Shown here in pieces: positions 5,850 through 7,398 of a stretch of 7,398 nucleotides of DNA. Source of the stretch: Planctomycetota bacterium. GTDB lineage: Bacteria > Planctomycetota > UBA1135 > GCA-002686595. Positions within the stretch are counted from its first letter, which is position 1; every line of letters starts with the position of its first letter. Both the position numbers and the translations under genes were made by a program. The stretch lies in the NCBI GenBank assembly GCA_021776885.1, contig JAJFFA010000869.1, forward strand, positions 1 to 7,398, in the 5' to 3' direction. Under the pieces are notes generated by a model, which was not told where the DNA came from, made no database searches, and was given only the letters and a program-made list of their open reading frames with translations.

Positions 5850-6439
5850 AGAATGCTCTCCACCGTGATGGAGCGATCGCCGCTCGCTCCGGTCCAGCGG
5901 ATCTCGACCCGAACGGGCAGCAAGAGGTAGCCCGAGGACATGTCCAGGTCGCGCACGCTGCTGATGTCCGTCTCCGGCGGGTAGCTGCGGCTGACCCCCG
6001 TGGGCCAGCTCGAGCGCACGTCGTAGCCCGGCTCTTCCAGGTCGGCGTTGATCACGAGGGCAGGGCCTGCGCCGATGCTGATCGGGAAGATCACCCGGCC
6101 CACGCGGCCGTCGGCGTCCGAGTCCTGGGGCGCGAGGCCGGCGACGTCGAAGTGCGGGCCGGGCGCGGCGATTCCGGCCGGGTTGTCCAGGGGGTCCGCG
6201 TTGTACAGCGCGTAGGCGTCCTCGAAGGCGGAGGCCTGGACCTGTTCCAGGCGCCGCTGGGCCGCCCGGTAGGCCAGGGCCGACTCCCGGTTCGATTCTC
6301 CCAGGGAGGCGGTCGAGGTAATCGAGCTCATCGCTCCGACCACGGCGACCGTGATCAGGGTCACGCTGATCAGGACCTCGATCAGGGAGAATCCGGAGCG
6401 CGGGTGATGGGTAGCGGGGGGTAGTCTTGTGTTCTTCAC
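5837..6439 (-). CDS. PilV/GspI-like minor prepilin, first gene of the operon
   Basis: This is a 200-residue protein. The short basic leader ends RSG16 and is followed by FSLIEVLISVTLITVAVVG, with Phe at +1 and Glu21 at +5, a textbook prepilin-peptidase site and N-methylated helix. A helical stretch follows (about 48-72, LAYRAAQRRLEQVQASAFE) and is characteristic of GspI/PilV-like proteins. The C-terminal half is beta-rich. DSDADGRVG at 106-114 is another Asp/Gly loop that could bind calcium. The start is GTG 6439-6437; an in-frame stop lies 24 nt upstream and no internal ATG precedes the leader, so the start is secure even though the Shine-Dalgarno is weak. The gene ends inside the start region of the PilW-like gene. 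Probable role: minor pilin that primes pilus or pseudopilus assembly with its two neighbours. PilV and GspI cannot be told apart without the rest of the machinery. Confidence 0.88.
   Translation of the reverse strand: MKNTRLPPATHHPRSGFSLIEVLISVTLITVAVVGAMSSITSTASLGESNRESALAYRAAQRRLEQVQASAFEDAYALYNADPLDNPAGIAAPGPHFDVAGLAPQDSDADGRVGRVIFPISIGAGPALVINADLEEPGYDVRSSWPTGVSRSYPPETDISSVRDLDMSSGYLLLPVRVEIRWTGASGDRSITVESILCPR
5856..5861 (-). promoter_or_regulatory. ribosome binding site that fixes the PilW-like TTG start
   Basis: On the minus strand GGAGAG lies six bases before TTG 5849. It is the best Shine-Dalgarno match near any start in the pilin operon. It sits inside the last codons of the PilV-like gene, which supports coupled translation and the non-ATG start. 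Confidence 0.65.
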
Positions 6440-6502
6440 AGGTGTTCGGGGGCCTCTTGACCCTCACCCGTATCGAGCACCTCGGCCCCCTAACCCCAAT
6501 GC

Positions 6503-6514
6503 GATTTCGAAATC
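6503..6514. promoter_or_regulatory. 12-bp perfect palindrome upstream of the pilin operon
   Basis: GATTTCGAAATC is its own reverse complement. It lies 63-75 nt upstream of the PilV-like GTG start, a plausible position for an operator or activator site. An imperfect CTTC-ACGC-GAAG inverted repeat adjoins it at 6514-6525. Its TTTCGAAA core resembles the TTTCGGAAA palindrome before the oxygenase gene. The binding protein is unknown. Confidence 0.4.
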
Positions 6515-6530
6515 TTCACGCGAAGCAAAC

Positions 6531-6551
6531 GAAAAGCAGGCCATGGGGCCT
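6531..6551 (-). terminator. probable intrinsic terminator after the FAH-family gene
   Basis: On the minus strand AGGCC-CCAT-GGCCT (6551-6538) forms a 5-bp stem with a 4-base loop. It is followed by GCTTTTCGTTTGCTT, an interrupted T-rich run. It begins 16 nt after the stop codon of the FAH-family gene. The stem is short, so termination may be partial, leaving some read-through into the pilin operon. Confidence 0.55.
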
Positions 6552-6567
6552 CGCTACCGCCCTCCGC

Positions 6568-7398
6568 TCAGCGCCCGACCACGTTCGATAGCACCCCGAG
6601 CCCCTCGATCTCGACCTCCATGCGATCGCCCTCCTCGAGCCAGATCGGGGGCTTCCTGGCAAAGCCCACCCCGGGGGGGGTGCCGGTCGAGATCAGGTCC
6701 CCGGGCTCGAGGGTGACCTCTTGCGAGAGGCTGGCCACCAGCTCGGCCACGCCGAAGATCAGCTGGTCGGTGGAGGAGTCCTGGAGCGTCTCGCCGTTGC
6801 GCCTGAAACGGATGGAGAGTTTCTGGGGATCCTCGATCTCATCGGTCGTCGCGATGAACGGGCCCATGGGGCAGAAGGTGTCGCAGGACTTGCCGCGCTG
6901 CCACTGGCCGTCGGCGAACTGGAAGTCGCGCGCGCTGACGTCGTTGACGCACACGTAGCCCAGCACGTGGTCCAGGGCAGCCTCGGTGCCGATGCGCGTC
7001 GCGCGGCGCCCGATGACAACCCCCAGCTCGGCCTCGTAGTCGACCTGCTGGCTGCCCGGAGGCAGCAGCACGGTGTCGTTCGGGCCGACGACGGAGGTGG
7101 AGAACTTGGAGAAGACCAAGGGCCGCTCCGGGATGTCCATGCCGCTCTCCTCGGCGTGGTCGCGGTAGTTCAGGCCGATGCAGATCACCTTGCCCGGACG
7201 CGGCACCGGCGCCGTGAGGCGCACGGCGTCCAGGTCCAGGAGGGCTCCCTGGCTGCGCAGCTCGGCGCGCCGCCGGGCGTCGCCCGTCAGGCCCGCGACC
7301 AGGCCGGCGGCCTCCCGCAGGCAGGCCTGATCCAGGTCGAACCAGCCCAGGGGAGCGTCGGGCCGGGGGAGGGCCGCAGCGCTCGAGCTGAAGTCGAC
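6568..7398 (-). CDS. fumarylacetoacetate hydrolase (FAH) family enzyme, N-terminus outside window
   Basis: 276 residues are visible and the frame is open to the window edge. Members with this N-terminal extension are often about 285-295 residues, so probably only 10-25 residues are missing. The visible start (VDFSSSAAALPRP) fits the usual small N-terminal domain. The FAH catalytic core starts at about residue 69. GLNYRDHAEE holds the catalytic His81 and Glu84. YEAEL gives metal ligands Glu122 and Glu124, and VNDVSARD gives the third ligand Asp153. The 29-residue Glu-to-Asp spacing equals that in human FAHD1 as I recall it. Lys170 in GKS and TGTPPGVG near the C-terminus complete the active site. 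The family uses Mg2+ or Mn2+ to cleave C-C bonds of 2-keto acids such as acylpyruvates, or acts as ureidoglycolate lyase or a sugar diketo-acid hydrolase. Substrate cannot be read from sequence. GTG 7224 is an internal Val codon, not the start. No functional link to the pilin genes is apparent. Confidence 0.92.
   Translation of the reverse strand, partial: VDFSSSAAALPRPDAPLGWFDLDQACLREAAGLVAGLTGDARRRAELRSQGALLDLDAVRLTAPVPRPGKVICIGLNYRDHAEESGMDIPERPLVFSKFSTSVVGPNDTVLLPPGSQQVDYEAELGVVIGRRATRIGTEAALDHVLGYVCVNDVSARDFQFADGQWQRGKSCDTFCPMGPFIATTDEIEDPQKLSIRFRRNGETLQDSSTDQLIFGVAELVASLSQEVTLEPGDLISTGTPPGVGFARKPPIWLEEGDRMEVEIEGLGVLSNVVGR

Larger units (their letters stand above)
6440..6567. other. intergenic region between FAH gene and pilin operon
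   Basis: This 128-nt gap must hold the operon promoter if the terminator at 6531-6551 works. It is the most A/T-rich patch of the window (about 6500-6540). I found a terminator-like hairpin and one perfect palindrome, described separately. A TTGCTT with 17-nt spacing to a poor -10 (ATCGCA) is the best sigma70-like pair on the minus strand and is too weak to call. Confidence 0.5.

Noticed and set aside
5850..6467. N-terminal extension of the PilW-like frame up to an ATG at 6467
   Set aside because: It overlaps the PilV-like gene in another frame, is Arg/Pro/Gly-rich noise, and would bury the prepilin leader 225 residues inside the protein.
6568..7224. 218-residue FAH-family gene starting at GTG 7224
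   Set aside because: The frame continues without a stop to the window edge and the upstream residues look like the usual FAH N-terminal region, so the GTG is internal.

Overview
The window is GC-rich, roughly two thirds G+C by eye, with strong G/C preference at third codon positions. That preference produces long shadow reading frames opposite almost every gene. The gene content suggests a Planctomycetota-like bacterium or a relative with large genomes: a secreted redoxin/cytochrome c/copper monooxygenase fusion, GspI-J-K (PilV-W-X) type minor pilins with Asp/Asn-Gly calcium-loop motifs, and a secreted HEAT-repeat protein with W-R-A-W modules. This placement is an inference from protein style; no rRNA or marker gene is present.

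Layout, left to right. Bases 1-247 hold no confident gene, only a possible 3' end of an unknown reading frame (stop at 138-140) and a 13-bp palindrome at 175-187. Bases 248-2098 (+) encode a 616-residue exported three-part protein: redoxin-like domain, one-heme cytochrome c (CxxCH plus a Met-Pro-Pro-Trp axial Met), and a PHM/DBH-type two-copper monooxygenase domain in which all six expected copper ligands can be located. It converges on a four-gene minus-strand operon.

The operon is read right to left: a PilV/GspI-like prepilin (5837-6439, GTG start), a PilW/GspJ-like prepilin (5178-5849, TTG start reassigned here), a PilX/GspK-like protein with a predicted beta-helix and a (Asn-Gly)9 tail (3547-5181), and a secreted HEAT-repeat protein (2162-3538). 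The junctions are a 13-nt overlap, an ATGA overlap and an 8-nt gap, so translation is probably coupled throughout. The I-J-K order, and the loss of Glu+5 only in the third protein, match a pilus-tip complex. The third protein would form the tip and expose its beta-helix and Gly/Asn tail.

Upstream of the operon, on the same strand, is a fumarylacetoacetate hydrolase (FAH) family enzyme (6568-7398). Its N-terminus is cut by the window edge, and a probable intrinsic terminator follows it. The 128-nt gap between this gene and the pilin operon holds that terminator and a perfect 12-bp palindrome about 64 nt before the pilV-like start.

The best candidates for something undescribed are the tip complex (calcium loops, beta-helix, slippage-prone Asn-Gly tail, co-translated HEAT protein) and the self-wired redoxin-heme-copper oxygenase.
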